A stretch of DNA of 64,000 nt from Thermoplasmata archaeon (GCA_022750195.1 JAKIWE010000001.1:990672-1054671); one strand, 5' to 3'. Counted from the first letter of the stretch, positions 34,890-43,855 are shown. Translations and numbers: made by a program. The notes: generated from the sequence alone by a model not told the origin.

Positions 34890-36416
34890 GTGAGCTCCCA
34901 GCCGACGGCCTCGATCCGCGCCGCCCTGACGCGTCACGCGGCCGATTATTCCACGGTCGAAGTGCGCCGGGGGCCCCCGAACCGGCTCTACGTCCTGCTC
35001 GCAGTGGGCCTGGTCGCGATGACCGCCTTCGTCTACCTCTCGGACCGGACCCCGCCCCCCGCTCCGGCGGTTTTTCCGACGAAATGGACCGCGACCGTCG
35101 GCGGCTCGCTCTCCGACGAGGTCGTCGCCGGGGGGACGGTCGTGGCCAGCGTGCTGACCGGGACCCCTCCGCCGCCGAGCGGGTTCCAGTCGAACACCTC
35201 CTTCGCCCTACAGGGCTACGATCTCCGGACGGGCCAGGCGACGTGGTCGAGCCCGACCTTGGGCGTGCTCGAGCGCTCCGGTGCACCCGACCTACGCCTC
35301 GCGGCGCCCTCGGCCGGGACCGTGGCGCTCGCGGCCGTGGCCGATGGCCTGTCGGGGTACGCGGGACTGCTCTCGGCCGGCCCGGGGGAAACAATGCTCT
35401 ACGTTCTCCGCTTCAACGCCTCGAGCGGTCAGCTGCTCGCGGAATCCAGTAGTAGTCTACCGGTCGATGCGGCCGGCGCCCAACTCCTCTCCGACCCGCC
35501 GAGGCTCTTCGTCAGCTGGGCGATCGACCCGTGGCCCGCCCCGGCCAGCCTGTTCGTGCGAGCGTTCGACCTGACGACCTTGGGATCACCGCCGGCCCTG
35601 GCGACCGGACCGCTCGCGCCCTCCCCTCCACCCCCGAGCTCCGGTCATGAGCTCTGGGACTTCTCCACGAGCTTCACCCCCAGCCTCGATGGGCTCGAGG
35701 GGGGGGACCTGCTCGTGACCGCCGCCCCGGGGTACGTGATCGCCGAGCAAGGGTACGCGAACCAGACCACGTGGGTGGTCTCGGACGCCAACGGTCACCT
35801 CCTGTGGCAACGAGACCTCACCAGCAGCCTCACGCCCCTGGCCTCGACCGCCGATAGTACGACCCTCTACACGTTGGGCTCGGCCGGGGCCGGCGTCGAG
35901 GCGGACCGATGGAGCCTCGCGAACGGGAGCGAGGCCCCGCCGATCCCGATCACCGTTCCCGCCGACCAGAATTCGACGTTGTGGCGGGTCGCGGACCTCC
36001 TGGTCGTCGGTTCGTACGTCGATCCAGGGTACTATGCGCTCAACCTCCAAGGCGGCCTTGTTTGGCACCTGCCGGTCTCGCTCACCTTCAACGGTTCGGT
36101 CTGTCGGTGCGCGCCCGGCAGCACCGAGAGCCGCCTGATCGGCCCGATCCCGCTGACAGGCCCCTACGCTCTCGTCGGCGGGGTGCTGTACCATTTCGCG
36201 GCCGCGAACTTCCTCGAGACGTTCCGTGTGGTGAATCTGAGCACCGGGACCGTCGCCTGGTCCGCGGAGTACCCTATCGATCTGCAGAGCACGGGCCTGA
36301 CCGCCTACCCCCGGATCTTCTACCCGGTCGTCGCTCAAGGACCGTTCGTCGTCGTGGCCGCGACCGACTCGGAGTTCGTTCTCGCCGATTTTTCGGCGTT
36401 TGTCGGAGGCCCGTAG
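34890..36416 (+). CDS. Membrane-anchored PQQ-like beta-propeller protein
   Basis: A 508-residue protein with a short cytoplasmic N-terminus, one transmembrane helix at about 31-50, and an outward domain made of PQQ/quinoprotein-like repeats (YDLRTGQATWSS, FDLTTLGSPPAL, SDANGHLLWQRDL, LNLQGGLVWHLP, VNLSTGTVAWSAEY). Several NxS/T sequons occur. No PQQ-binding residues can be assigned; such propellers often act in assembly or binding. The start is GTG 34890, placed by the promoter spacing. The function is unknown. Confidence 0.75.
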   Translation: MSSQPTASIRAALTRHAADYSTVEVRRGPPNRLYVLLAVGLVAMTAFVYLSDRTPPPAPAVFPTKWTATVGGSLSDEVVAGGTVVASVLTGTPPPPSGFQSNTSFALQGYDLRTGQATWSSPTLGVLERSGAPDLRLAAPSAGTVALAAVADGLSGYAGLLSAGPGETMLYVLRFNASSGQLLAESSSSLPVDAAGAQLLSDPPRLFVSWAIDPWPAPASLFVRAFDLTTLGSPPALATGPLAPSPPPPSSGHELWDFSTSFTPSLDGLEGGDLLVTAAPGYVIAEQGYANQTTWVVSDANGHLLWQRDLTSSLTPLASTADSTTLYTLGSAGAGVEADRWSLANGSEAPPIPITVPADQNSTLWRVADLLVVGSYVDPGYYALNLQGGLVWHLPVSLTFNGSVCRCAPGSTESRLIGPIPLTGPYALVGGVLYHFAAANFLETFRVVNLSTGTVAWSAEYPIDLQSTGLTAYPRIFYPVVAQGPFVVVAATDSEFVLADFSAFVGGP

Positions 36417-36431
36417 GCCGCAGCCGGGGGG

Positions 36432-37043
36432 CTACGACGCCCAACCGGTCGGCCAGGCGTCCGCGGTCAGGAACACCGCGTGGCTGACGCGGGGGTCGGA
36501 GCCGACCCTCAGCTGATCGAGCGCGTGGAACATGAGCTCGTAGGCGGCCTCCTCGTCCTCGCCGGCGTCGAGCCGCTGGCCGTTGTCGCTCGAAAAGATG
36601 CGGATCGCGCCCGCGCTCAGGGCGAGCACGAGGTCCCCGGTGCCGTCGCGGCGGGACCAGACGAGGCGGTGCTCCCCGACGCGTTGGCTGGCCCCGACCC
36701 AGCGTAACGAGCCGAACCAGCGTCCGGCCAGTCGGTCGACGGCGACCGTCGGGTCGAACCCGGGGGGGAGCTTCAGTTCCGCGAGCAACCGGTCGGAGGC
36801 CCAAGGGTCGACGCCGGCCGGGCTCCCGGCCGTCAGCAGCCGGTAGCCGTCCGAGGTCCGATCGACCACACCCTCGCGCTCGAGCCGACGCAGCGCACGG
36901 GAGAGCGACTCCGGATGGGCTCCGAGCGAACGCCGAAGCCCCCCGAAGGAGATCCGGCCACGGAGGCGCTCGAGCGTGTCGACGATGCGACTATCGAGCG
37001 TTCGGCCGTTGCCGGCTTCGCGCGCACCGAGGGCGCCCGCCAT
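36432..37043 (-). CDS. Winged-helix transcriptional regulator-like protein
   Basis: A 203-residue protein. Residues about 10-75 form a winged helix (SRIVDTLERLRGRISFGGLRR, LSRALRRLEREGVVDRTSDG, where the second helix looks like the recognition helix). Residues about 85-200 are a beta/alpha domain that I do not recognise, with FGSLRWVGAS and RRDGTGDLVLALSAG. It may sense a ligand. ATG 37043 is chosen because the longer frame would run through a structured hairpin. Convergent with the propeller gene. Confidence 0.7.
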   Translation of the reverse strand: MAGALGAREAGNGRTLDSRIVDTLERLRGRISFGGLRRSLGAHPESLSRALRRLEREGVVDRTSDGYRLLTAGSPAGVDPWASDRLLAELKLPPGFDPTVAVDRLAGRWFGSLRWVGASQRVGEHRLVWSRRDGTGDLVLALSAGAIRIFSSDNGQRLDAGEDEEAAYELMFHALDQLRVGSDPRVSHAVFLTADAWPTGWAS

Positions 37044-37054
37044 CGGCTCGCTCA

Positions 37055-37086
37055 AAAGGCGCGAGGCTTTCAGCCTTTGCCGCGCC
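37055..37086. repeat. Nested or alternative hairpins upstream of the winged-helix gene
   Basis: On the minus strand, 12-43 nt before the regulator ATG, GGCGCG/CGCGCC encloses AGGCT-GAA-AGCCT with a 4-nt bulge, followed by TTTT. A competing pairing AAAGGC/GCCTTT uses part of the same bases. The two forms exclude each other. It could be an operator or an mRNA leader structure; if the gene starts upstream of 37043 it would be coding. Confidence 0.45.
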
Positions 37087-37185
37087 AAGTACGCGACCCG
37101 ATCGTGTGACTGGCCGGCTCGGGTTCCGGTCAATATCCCCCCCCGCCGGCTGACCGCTTTCGCCAACACGGCAAGGTGAACAACG

Positions 37186-37437
37186 ATGGGCGAAGACTGT
37201 GACAGCGGACACGACGGCGACAACTACGGACCCTGGGTCTGGACGGCCTACCGGGCCTACAACGAGCTCCTTCGGGACAAGATCAAGAAGAAGTTCGAGG
37301 CCGAGGAAGGTCCCTGGATGGACAAGCTCGCGGACCTGCTTGTCAAGGTGGTAGCGGCGCGCTGGGAAGGCGGACGCGCCGGATCGAAGCAGACGACCGA
37401 ACTGTACGAGCAGCTCGACAAGCTGCTGTCCGAGTGA
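37186..37437 (+). CDS. Small acidic/helical hypothetical protein
   Basis: An 83-residue protein, charged and mostly helical (LLRDKIKKKFEAEEG, KLADLLVKVVAARWEGG, TTELYEQLDKLL), with a Gly/Asp-rich N-terminus. It has no membrane segment. I do not recognise it. Codon use is like the neighbours, and an AT-rich element CAATATC lies about 50 nt upstream, which supports a real gene. Confidence 0.6.
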   Translation: MGEDCDSGHDGDNYGPWVWTAYRAYNELLRDKIKKKFEAEEGPWMDKLADLLVKVVAARWEGGRAGSKQTTELYEQLDKLLSE

Positions 37438-37604
37438 GGTGAGGATGGCTCCGATCCCGGGTGGACCGGCTCCCCTCCCGCCGTTGGGCCCACCGGTTCC
37501 GATCCCCATCGGTCCGTAGGCCCCCGGCGTCGCGAACTCCTTCCGCTCGTTCCCCGAGGCCGGGCCCTCGGGGAGCGGGAAACCGTCTTACCGAACGTCT
37601 CCCC

Positions 37605-38150
37605 ATGGGAGCGATGGGCTCCCGCTTGTCGACAAAGCGCACGCGTCCCGGCCGTTCGAAGCGGCCCGGTGTGCCGACGCGCGCCTTTACCCTTCGTCGC
37701 GCGACGCGCCGCGATCTACCCGTCCTCATCGAGCACCGGCTGGGGATGTGGCGCGAGATCGGCGGCCACAGTGAGACGGCCCTCGCCCGGCACGCGCCGG
37801 CGTACCGGCGTTGGCTCGACGAGGAGTGGCGGGGCGGGCGGTTCGTCGCCTTCCTCGTCGAAGGCCCGAAGGGAGCCGCCGCGGCGAGCGGGGCGCTCTG
37901 GTTCGTCGCGGACCACCCTCGCCCCGGCCAGTCCGCGCGAACCGGCTACATTCTCTCGATCTACACCGATCCGGCGTTCCGCCACCAGGGCCTTGCTTCA
38001 CGGATCGTCCGCGCCTGTGTGCGGGAGTGCCGACGCCGAAAGGTTACACGGGTCACGCTGCACGCCTCGAAGTTCGGACGATCGGTGTACCGCCGGCTGG
38101 GCTTCGAGCGCTCCTGGGAGATGCGGCGTCGGCTCGCGCCGCCGCGCTGA
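37605..38150 (+). CDS. GNAT-family N-acetyltransferase
   Basis: A 181-residue protein with a basic N-terminal extension (about 25 residues) and one GNAT domain: FTLRRATRRDLPVLIEH, GALWFVADHP, YTDPAFRHQGLASRIVR as acetyl-CoA motif A, and FGRSVYRRLGFERSWEM. The acceptor is unknown. The start is ATG 37605; the next ATG at 37614 is possible. It is convergent with the PNGase A-like gene, 27 bp between stops. Confidence 0.85.
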   Translation: MGAMGSRLSTKRTRPGRSKRPGVPTRAFTLRRATRRDLPVLIEHRLGMWREIGGHSETALARHAPAYRRWLDEEWRGGRFVAFLVEGPKGAAAASGALWFVADHPRPGQSARTGYILSIYTDPAFRHQGLASRIVRACVRECRRRKVTRVTLHASKFGRSVYRRLGFERSWEMRRRLAPPR

Positions 38151-38177
38151 TTCCGGGGTCGGCGCCGGCGCTCCGGC

Positions 38178-40943
38178 CTACTCTTCCCAATCGGGGGGAG
38201 CCGAGGTCGCCTCGGGTGTCGGCCGAGGCTTCCGGGGCGGCGGCCGACGCCGGCGCCCTTGCTGACGCAGGACGAGCAGCGCGACCAGAGCGATCGCCTC
38301 GACCGCGAGGGCGGCGACGAGGCCGAGGAGTTGCCAGGTCGGGAGGGACGTACCGGCAGAACCGGCGGAGGACGAGCCGACGGCCGCTACCGTCAGGTTC
38401 GTGGAGGCCGAGGCCGTCGACTGCCCCAGGGCGTCGACGACGCTCGCGGTGAACACATAGACGCCGGGAGCCGAGGGGGTGAAGACTACGACCGCCCCCG
38501 TCCCGGCAGGCCGCGAGGCGCCCCCGTTGACAGAGACCGACCAGTTGACGGTGTACGGCGCGGTGCCGCCGGAAAGGTTGGCGCTTACCTCGACCCCGGA
38601 ACCTACGGTGGTGGAGCTCGTACTGGTCTGGACCGTCACCGTCGGCAGAGCGTTCACCGTGAGATTGAAGGCGTAGCTCCAACTCCCGCCGGTCGCGTCC
38701 GAAACCGTCAGCGTGAACCCGAGCAGACCGGTGGCGTTCGCCGGAATCGTGAGCGCCGTCGCGCAGGAACCGGCGCGGCCCGGAGTTCCGCCCGTCAGCG
38801 TCCAAGCACACCGGTACGGTGCGACCCCGCCGCCGATCGTGGGGGTCACGGTGAAGCTCATCCCGAGGTCGGCGACCGGAGGGTCGCTCGCGATCGTCGC
38901 CGTCGGGTCGGCGAGGACGATCACCGAGCTCTGAGCGACCGCCGGCGCGTCGCCCGCGCCGTCGCTCGCCTCGAGCGTTGCGGTCAACGTCCCGGTCGCC
39001 GTCGGGCGGCAGCTCAGGACGAGCGGCGAAGCGGTCACGGAACATCCGGTCGGGATCCCGGGGAGCCAGGCGACCGAGACGCCTCCACGACCGCCCACGG
39101 TCAGCCCGGAGAACGTGAACCTCTCGCCGAGGTCCGCTACGGAGACCGACGGGGCGAGCGTCGCCGCGAGCGGCGTATCCCAACGGTCGACGGTCACCGT
39201 CTCGACGTTGTTCGGCCCGGGGGGCTGGTACGACGACCCCACGAGCAGATGGTCGATGAGCTCCGTCAGCGAGCCGTTGACGAGGCGGTAGACGAACTCC
39301 TCGGTCGTCTGGGATTGGATGAAATTGATGCTGAGGATCTGCGCGGCGTTCGCGTTGATCCGCTCCTCCCGTCCCGCGTACACCCCCGAGGCCCCCAGCC
39401 GCTCGTCGACGCTGTAACCGGTACCCGCCGCCGTGAGTCCGGTTTCGTTCCACTCCTGGACGACGTTGAGGGTGTAGGAGGTGAAATTCCCGTAGATCGG
39501 ATAGCCGCCGCCCGTGTTAGACGTCTCGACGAACGAACCTCCGAGGTCGACGCCGAAAGCGAAGTCGTAGGTCGACCACGACGAGCGGCTGGTCGTGGGC
39601 GTCGAGACGTTCGTGTAGAACGTCATCGTCGAGAGGCCGGTGAGATTCTCCCAGCCTGATCCGGTGATGGTGGCGTCGTTGACGAACCGTTCCACGACCG
39701 AGGAGGAGATGTTGGTGGTCACACCCCCGCTGCTGAAGGTCGAGGCGAAGGAGTAGCTCACGGTCCCGAGGTTGTCGTACGAAGAGCCCGTCGGCATCGT
39801 CGTGTGATCGACCAGGGGAAGGACGGTGTCGGCGGTGGTCACGGCAGGGGGTGCGGTAGCGGAGGTGGTCACGAACAGGCTCCCCATCACGATCCACGGG
39901 CTCGCGGCGTCGCGGCCCACGACCGTCACCGAGATCGCGTGGGTCCCCTCGAGCTGACCGAGCGCTCCGGTCAGGTCGACGTGATACGGCCGGTCGTCGA
40001 GCGTGAAGTCCGCCGGGATCGGGCGCCAGAGGAACAGGTCGAGGCCGCCGGTGTTGAGGTACGGGAACGGCAGGACGGTCGCGACCGGGCTCCCGTCGGC
40101 GCTCACCTGAACGGCACGGAACGCGGCTTCGGTAGGCTCGCTCGCGTACCAGAACTCGTCGGCGCTGAAGCCGTAGGCGTAGAGCTCGAGCGTGGCGTTC
40201 GTCGCGTTCGAGGGGACCGTGACGTTGGTGGTCAAGGTCGGGACGCCGGACTTGACGTACGCCGGAGTCCACAGCGGGATCACCTCGGTGGCGTAGCTCG
40301 GCGGAGCCGCCCCGCTGGGGACCGGGTAGAGAGCGACGGTGACCGTGGAGGTGAACGAACCGCCGGGGAGCAGCGCCGCCGACAGGAGGAACGTCACGTT
40401 CACCTCCCCCTGGAACAGGGAAGCGTATTCGGTGAGGTCCTTCAGCACGATCCAGCGGCCGAACTCAGGGGTGGTTCCGAAGAGGATCGGCACGCCGTCC
40501 ACGTAGGCTCGGTACGACGAATCGTACACGGATCCGTAGACGGTCCCGGTGTAGTTCAGCTCGATGAGGGCGAACGGCCCGGCGGGTGCTGCGAAGTTCA
40601 GGTACGAACAACAGTTGGTCGTGTTCGAGGCGACGGTCTCGACGACGGGCGTTGTGTCGGGCAAGGTGGGGGGAGGGTTCGCGAAGATCGCCGAGGTCGG
40701 GGGCGAGCCGGCCCACGGGATCGAGACATTGGCCGTACGCAACGTCGCATCCACGGGCCTCGGCAGGGCCGGCTCCAGGACGGCAGGGCCAGGTCCGGAA
40801 TGGGGCTGGCTTCGCGCCGCCAGTCCAAGGGGCAGAGGCGGATGGGACGCTGGGGGAGCCGCCGCCGGAGCGGAGGCGGCGGGAACCGAGGAGAGCACCA
40901 CCACGAGGGCTGCCAACAGCGCGCCCCCGAGCAGCGTGCGCAT
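38178..40943 (-). CDS. Secreted PNGase A-like protein with Ig-like repeats and C-terminal anchor
   Basis: A 921-residue exported protein with a signal peptide (about 1-28). Residues about 105-390 match the peptide-N-glycosidase A family: NYTGTVYGSVYDSSYRAYVD, GVPILFGTTPE, VLKDLTEYASLF, then ATLELYAYGFSADEFWY, VLPFPYLNTGGLDLFLWRPI and PYHVDLTGALG. PNGase A removes N-glycans from glycopeptides. Residues about 600-875 are Ig/PKD-like repeats, and a transmembrane helix lies at about 878-900. Catalytic residues of this family are not assigned by me, so activity is inferred. A TATA-like GTAAGTAACG lies about 28 nt before the ATG. Confidence 0.8.
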   Translation of the reverse strand: MRTLLGGALLAALVVVLSSVPAASAPAAAPPASHPPLPLGLAARSQPHSGPGPAVLEPALPRPVDATLRTANVSIPWAGSPPTSAIFANPPPTLPDTTPVVETVASNTTNCCSYLNFAAPAGPFALIELNYTGTVYGSVYDSSYRAYVDGVPILFGTTPEFGRWIVLKDLTEYASLFQGEVNVTFLLSAALLPGGSFTSTVTVALYPVPSGAAPPSYATEVIPLWTPAYVKSGVPTLTTNVTVPSNATNATLELYAYGFSADEFWYASEPTEAAFRAVQVSADGSPVATVLPFPYLNTGGLDLFLWRPIPADFTLDDRPYHVDLTGALGQLEGTHAISVTVVGRDAASPWIVMGSLFVTTSATAPPAVTTADTVLPLVDHTTMPTGSSYDNLGTVSYSFASTFSSGGVTTNISSSVVERFVNDATITGSGWENLTGLSTMTFYTNVSTPTTSRSSWSTYDFAFGVDLGGSFVETSNTGGGYPIYGNFTSYTLNVVQEWNETGLTAAGTGYSVDERLGASGVYAGREERINANAAQILSINFIQSQTTEEFVYRLVNGSLTELIDHLLVGSSYQPPGPNNVETVTVDRWDTPLAATLAPSVSVADLGERFTFSGLTVGGRGGVSVAWLPGIPTGCSVTASPLVLSCRPTATGTLTATLEASDGAGDAPAVAQSSVIVLADPTATIASDPPVADLGMSFTVTPTIGGGVAPYRCAWTLTGGTPGRAGSCATALTIPANATGLLGFTLTVSDATGGSWSYAFNLTVNALPTVTVQTSTSSTTVGSGVEVSANLSGGTAPYTVNWSVSVNGGASRPAGTGAVVVFTPSAPGVYVFTASVVDALGQSTASASTNLTVAAVGSSSAGSAGTSLPTWQLLGLVAALAVEAIALVALLVLRQQGRRRRPPPRKPRPTPEATSAPPDWEE

Positions 40944-40998
40944 CCGGGGGAGGAGGCCGGCAGCGTTACTTACGTCTTCGCCGGCGCCAACTTCCCCG

Positions 40999-41787
40999 TC
41001 ACTCGTGGGATCGGTCGGGGGGTTGTTTCAGATGATCGTCGAGGTGGCTCGGGCGCACGAAGACGATCGGCACGATCGCGTACACCCCCAACCCGACCCA
41101 CCCCAAGACCGACCCGACCGCGAAGAGGCCAGGAACTACGGCGTCGAGCACAACCCCCGCAAGGGCGGCGGCCATGCCGAGGCTCACGATGCGGTTTCCG
41201 AGCGAGGAGCGGGAGCCAACGAGCTCCGTGGTGTGCTGGTCGACCCCGGGGAACAGCAGATGGCCACGCACGGCATGCCGCCAACTGACGGCCAGTAGGA
41301 TCCCCGTGCCGGCGAGGTTCGCTCCGTAGATCAGGGCGGCGAGAGGGTCCCGAGGATACCGAGCGACGAGGGTGGTCGAGAACGGGATGAGGACGATGGT
41401 CATCAGAAACACGAGGTTGATCCACAGCAGGCTCCGGTCGGAGACCTGGATGTAGTGGAACTGGGAGTGCTGACCTACCCAGTAGAAGCCGGCGATGACG
41501 AAGCTCAACGCGTAGACCGCGAACGCCGACCACAGCGACGCCAGCCGACCGATGAGGTCGTTCTCCGAGCTGGCGCTCGCGCCCGCCTGGGGGACGACCA
41601 GGTTGAGGACCATCAGGGTCATGGCGACGCCGAAGATCCCGTCGCTCAGCGACTGGATGCGGCCGGTCGTGAGCCCCCCGGCGCTGGCGTCGCGGTCCAT
41701 GGAGGTCTGCACGCGGTTCGCCCCCATCGTGAGGGCGTCCGCGCCGTCGTACGGGTCGAACTCCTCCGGGACCGGCGGGCGGCTCAT
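40999..41787 (-). CDS. TMEM175/DUF1211-type potassium channel family protein
   Basis: A 262-residue membrane protein with about six transmembrane segments. The family signature in helix 1 reads RIQSLSDGIFGVAMTLMVLNL, cited here in part: SLSDGIFGVAMTL, with Leu for the usual Phe in FSDG. Prokaryotic TMEM175 proteins form tetrameric potassium-permeable channels. A polar N-terminus of about 45 residues comes first. ATG 41787 overlaps the cupin TGA (ATGA). Confidence 0.85.
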   Translation of the reverse strand: MSRPPVPEEFDPYDGADALTMGANRVQTSMDRDASAGGLTTGRIQSLSDGIFGVAMTLMVLNLVVPQAGASASSENDLIGRLASLWSAFAVYALSFVIAGFYWVGQHSQFHYIQVSDRSLLWINLVFLMTIVLIPFSTTLVARYPRDPLAALIYGANLAGTGILLAVSWRHAVRGHLLFPGVDQHTTELVGSRSSLGNRIVSLGMAAALAGVVLDAVVPGLFAVGSVLGWVGLGVYAIVPIVFVRPSHLDDHLKQPPDRSHE

Positions 41788-42116
41788 GCGGACGGCAACG
41801 TCACTCGGCGCTCATCGAAGAAGTGGACCGAACTCGTCCCCGGCCGGAATCGGAAGCTGTGCGGGAGTTGGGCGGGGATCACGTGGGTCGCCCCGGCCTC
41901 GTGCAACTCCCTCGTTCCGCCGAGCGTCATCTCGATCGCCCCTTCCGCGACGAACCCCCACTCGAGCCCGTGCGTGTGGGTGGGAACCTCGACGGCCGGC
42001 CCTCGGGGATCGACCTCGATGAACAGCACCTGGCTCCGACCGTTGTCGTGCACGTAGACTCGGGCCCCGAACAGATCGCTCTGGGGCAACGCTCGGACGG
42101 TCGCCGGGAACGGCAC
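41784..42116 (-). CDS. Small cupin-domain protein
   Basis: A 110-residue single cupin barrel. The metal-binding residues are visible as HTHGLEWGFV (two His and a Glu) and a later His in AQLPHSF. The function is unknown; small cupins can be enzymes or binding proteins. It is coupled to the channel gene by an ATGA overlap, so it may act with it. Confidence 0.82.
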   Translation of the reverse strand: MPFPATVRALPQSDLFGARVYVHDNGRSQVLFIEVDPRGPAVEVPTHTHGLEWGFVAEGAIEMTLGGTRELHEAGATHVIPAQLPHSFRFRPGTSSVHFFDERRVTLPSA

Positions 42117-42186
42117 GCGGAAGTGGGGAAGCGCGGAGCGTGATAACGGCTAGGACGGCCGCCGCGTCGCGGGGAGAAGCTGGCCG

Positions 42187-42627
42187 CTACGCCCCGTCGG
42201 GAAGCGTGAGCGTGAATCGGTTACCCGGTCCGTCGTAGAGGAGGACGGCCGACGCGAGGACGTCCCGACCCAGGAGCGCGCCCAGCCGGTCGCCGGGGAT
42301 GGGAGCCTCCAGCGCGGTGACCTCCAGCCCGAGCGAGTGGTCCAACCAAAAGCGGACCCGGTATTCGGCCGCCTCCATGTCGGTGGAGGAGGGCGTGTCG
42401 ATCTCCACCACGCCGACCGGCGTGAGACCCAGCCGGGCCGGCAGCCCGGTGCGGATGAGGCTGCGCCCGGCACCGATGTCGATCAACGCGCGAACCTGCT
42501 GCGCCTCGGGGACCGAGCGGCCGGTGCGACGGAGCGCGGCCTCGGCGTCGGCTCCGACCCCCACGAGCAGGGGAAGGACCGCGCCGTCGTGGCGCAGGTC
42601 GCGGACCGACGCCGTGAACGACGGCAT
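42187..42627 (-). CDS. Retropepsin-like aspartic protease-fold protein
   Basis: A 146-residue protein with a single retropepsin-like domain: LIDIGAGRSLI (DIGA for DTGA/DSGA), VVEIDTPS, and the C-terminal LLGRDVLASAVLLYDG typical of the fold. Retropepsins work as dimers. The Asp is kept, so activity is possible. ATG 42627 follows the DUF5678 stop after one base, so the two genes are coupled. Confidence 0.78.
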   Translation of the reverse strand: MPSFTASVRDLRHDGAVLPLLVGVGADAEAALRRTGRSVPEAQQVRALIDIGAGRSLIRTGLPARLGLTPVGVVEIDTPSSTDMEAAEYRVRFWLDHSLGLEVTALEAPIPGDRLGALLGRDVLASAVLLYDGPGNRFTLTLPDGA

Positions 42628-42628
42628 C

Positions 42629-42877
42629 TCAGGAGCTCCGCCCCAGCTCGTCGAGGCGGAGACGGTCGACGCCGGGTCGGAGACAACGCACCAAGAACGC
42701 CACCGGGCCGAACGCTTCGTAGCCTGCCCGGATCGCCTCGGCTTCGGTGGCGTACACCCCCGCCACGCGCGAGCCGCAAATGAGCACGAACTGGCCGGCG
42801 TGCGTCACGAGGAGACGGTCGGATTCCCGCTCGAAGCAGGCGAGCTCCTCGCGCAGCACCCGGTGCGTGGCGGTCAT
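42629..42877 (-). CDS. DUF5678-like small protein
   Basis: An 82-residue protein. The core LVTHAGQFVLICGSRVAGVY, then TEAEAIRAGYEAFGPVAFLVRCL, resembles DUF5678, a small domain of unknown function often seen next to retropepsin-like genes. ATG 42877 is chosen because the domain begins there; the frame is open to 42973. One base separates it from the protease gene. A partner or substrate of the protease is a guess. Confidence 0.6.
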   Translation of the reverse strand: MTATHRVLREELACFERESDRLLVTHAGQFVLICGSRVAGVYATEAEAIRAGYEAFGPVAFLVRCLRPGVDRLRLDELGRSS

Positions 42878-42997
42878 GGAGGCCCCGGCGACCCGCGACG
42901 GGGCGCGGGGACGCTCGCCGCCACCGAGCCGGCCGTCCCCCGCCGGGGAAACCCTCTCATAGTACCCCGCCAACTATCTCGGGGAGGAGCGAGCCGG

Positions 42998-43645
42998 GTG
43001 GAGTTCGAAACGGTTGCCGGTCTCGTGCCCTCGATCCTGGTGACGCTCCAGGCGAACGAATCGGTGTACTGCGAGCACGGCATCATGCTGTTCAAAGACC
43101 CGTCGGTCAGCGTCGGTCGCAAGACGATCAAGTCGGGCGGACTGCTCAAAACGATGGAGCGGACCACCGTCGGGGGCATCCCGTACTTCCTGACGGAGTT
43201 CACCGGCCCCGGGGTCGTCGGCTTCTCCCGGGACGGCGTGGGCGAGGTCCGCGTCGTCGAGCTGGCCCCGAACGAGGTCCTGGACGTCGCCGAAGGCTCG
43301 CTCATCTGCGCCGAGAACCACATTCCCTACGACATGCATTACGTCAAGGGGACGCACCGTCCCGGACGGATGGTCGGGTTCTGGATGGACCGTCTCACCG
43401 GACCCGGCAAGGTCGCGCTGCACGCCTACGGCAACGTGATCAGCATGGGACTCGCTCCGAACGAGACGATCACGGCCGACATGGGCGCGCTGCTGTTCAA
43501 GAGCGGCACCGTCAACGCTGCGACGCACAACCTGCCGTTCGGCGGCGGCTTCCTGGGCAAGCTCGAAGCGTACGAGGTCCTCCTGCTGACCGGCCCGGGG
43601 AAGGTCGCGTTGCAGAGCATCGACCCGAAGCAACCGCACTACTAG
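42998..43645 (+). CDS. AIM24-family protein, first of three
   Basis: A 215-residue AIM24/TIGR00266-type protein: VTLQANESVYCEHGIMLFKD, a GGLLKTMERTTVGG turn, FTGPGVVGFSRDGVGEVRVV and repeated GPG turns (LTGPGKVAL twice). The fold is a pair of beta-prism-like halves. In yeast AIM24 acts in mitochondrial inner membrane organisation; prokaryotic roles are unknown. The start is GTG 42998 with GGAGG at 42983-42987 as ribosome site. It heads a four-gene cluster, divergent from the DUF5678/retropepsin pair. Confidence 0.85.
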   Translation: MEFETVAGLVPSILVTLQANESVYCEHGIMLFKDPSVSVGRKTIKSGGLLKTMERTTVGGIPYFLTEFTGPGVVGFSRDGVGEVRVVELAPNEVLDVAEGSLICAENHIPYDMHYVKGTHRPGRMVGFWMDRLTGPGKVALHAYGNVISMGLAPNETITADMGALLFKSGTVNAATHNLPFGGGFLGKLEAYEVLLLTGPGKVALQSIDPKQPHY

Positions 43646-43657
43646 GAGGGCAGGAGG

Positions 43658-43846
43658 ATGCCGATTCCGGAGGAGTTCGTCAAGAAGCGGACCGAGGTCA
43701 CGATCAGTCGCGCCTCGCTGCAGGAGCTCAACTGCAAGGGCTGCGGCGCGAAGATCAAGCCGGCCAACATCCAGGGTGGCTATGCGAAATGCGAGTACTG
43801 CGGCGGCGCCTACGCGCTCGCCGTCGACGGCCAGTCGGTGGGGTAG
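43658..43846 (+). CDS. Small zinc-ribbon protein
   Basis: A 62-residue protein with one zinc ribbon, CKGCGAKI and CEYCGGAY, after a charged helix. ATG 43658 directly follows CAGGAGG, while a better spaced AGGAGGG (43644-43650) overlaps the stop of the preceding gene. It lies between two AIM24 genes, so it may be part of the same complex or regulate it. Confidence 0.82.
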   Translation: MPIPEEFVKKRTEVTISRASLQELNCKGCGAKIKPANIQGGYAKCEYCGGAYALAVDGQSVG

Positions 43847-43855
43847 GAATCGACG

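Noticed and set aside
37100-37145. CGGGTTCCGGTC as a tRNA T-arm
   Set aside because: No acceptor, D-arm or anticodon arm can be paired around it.
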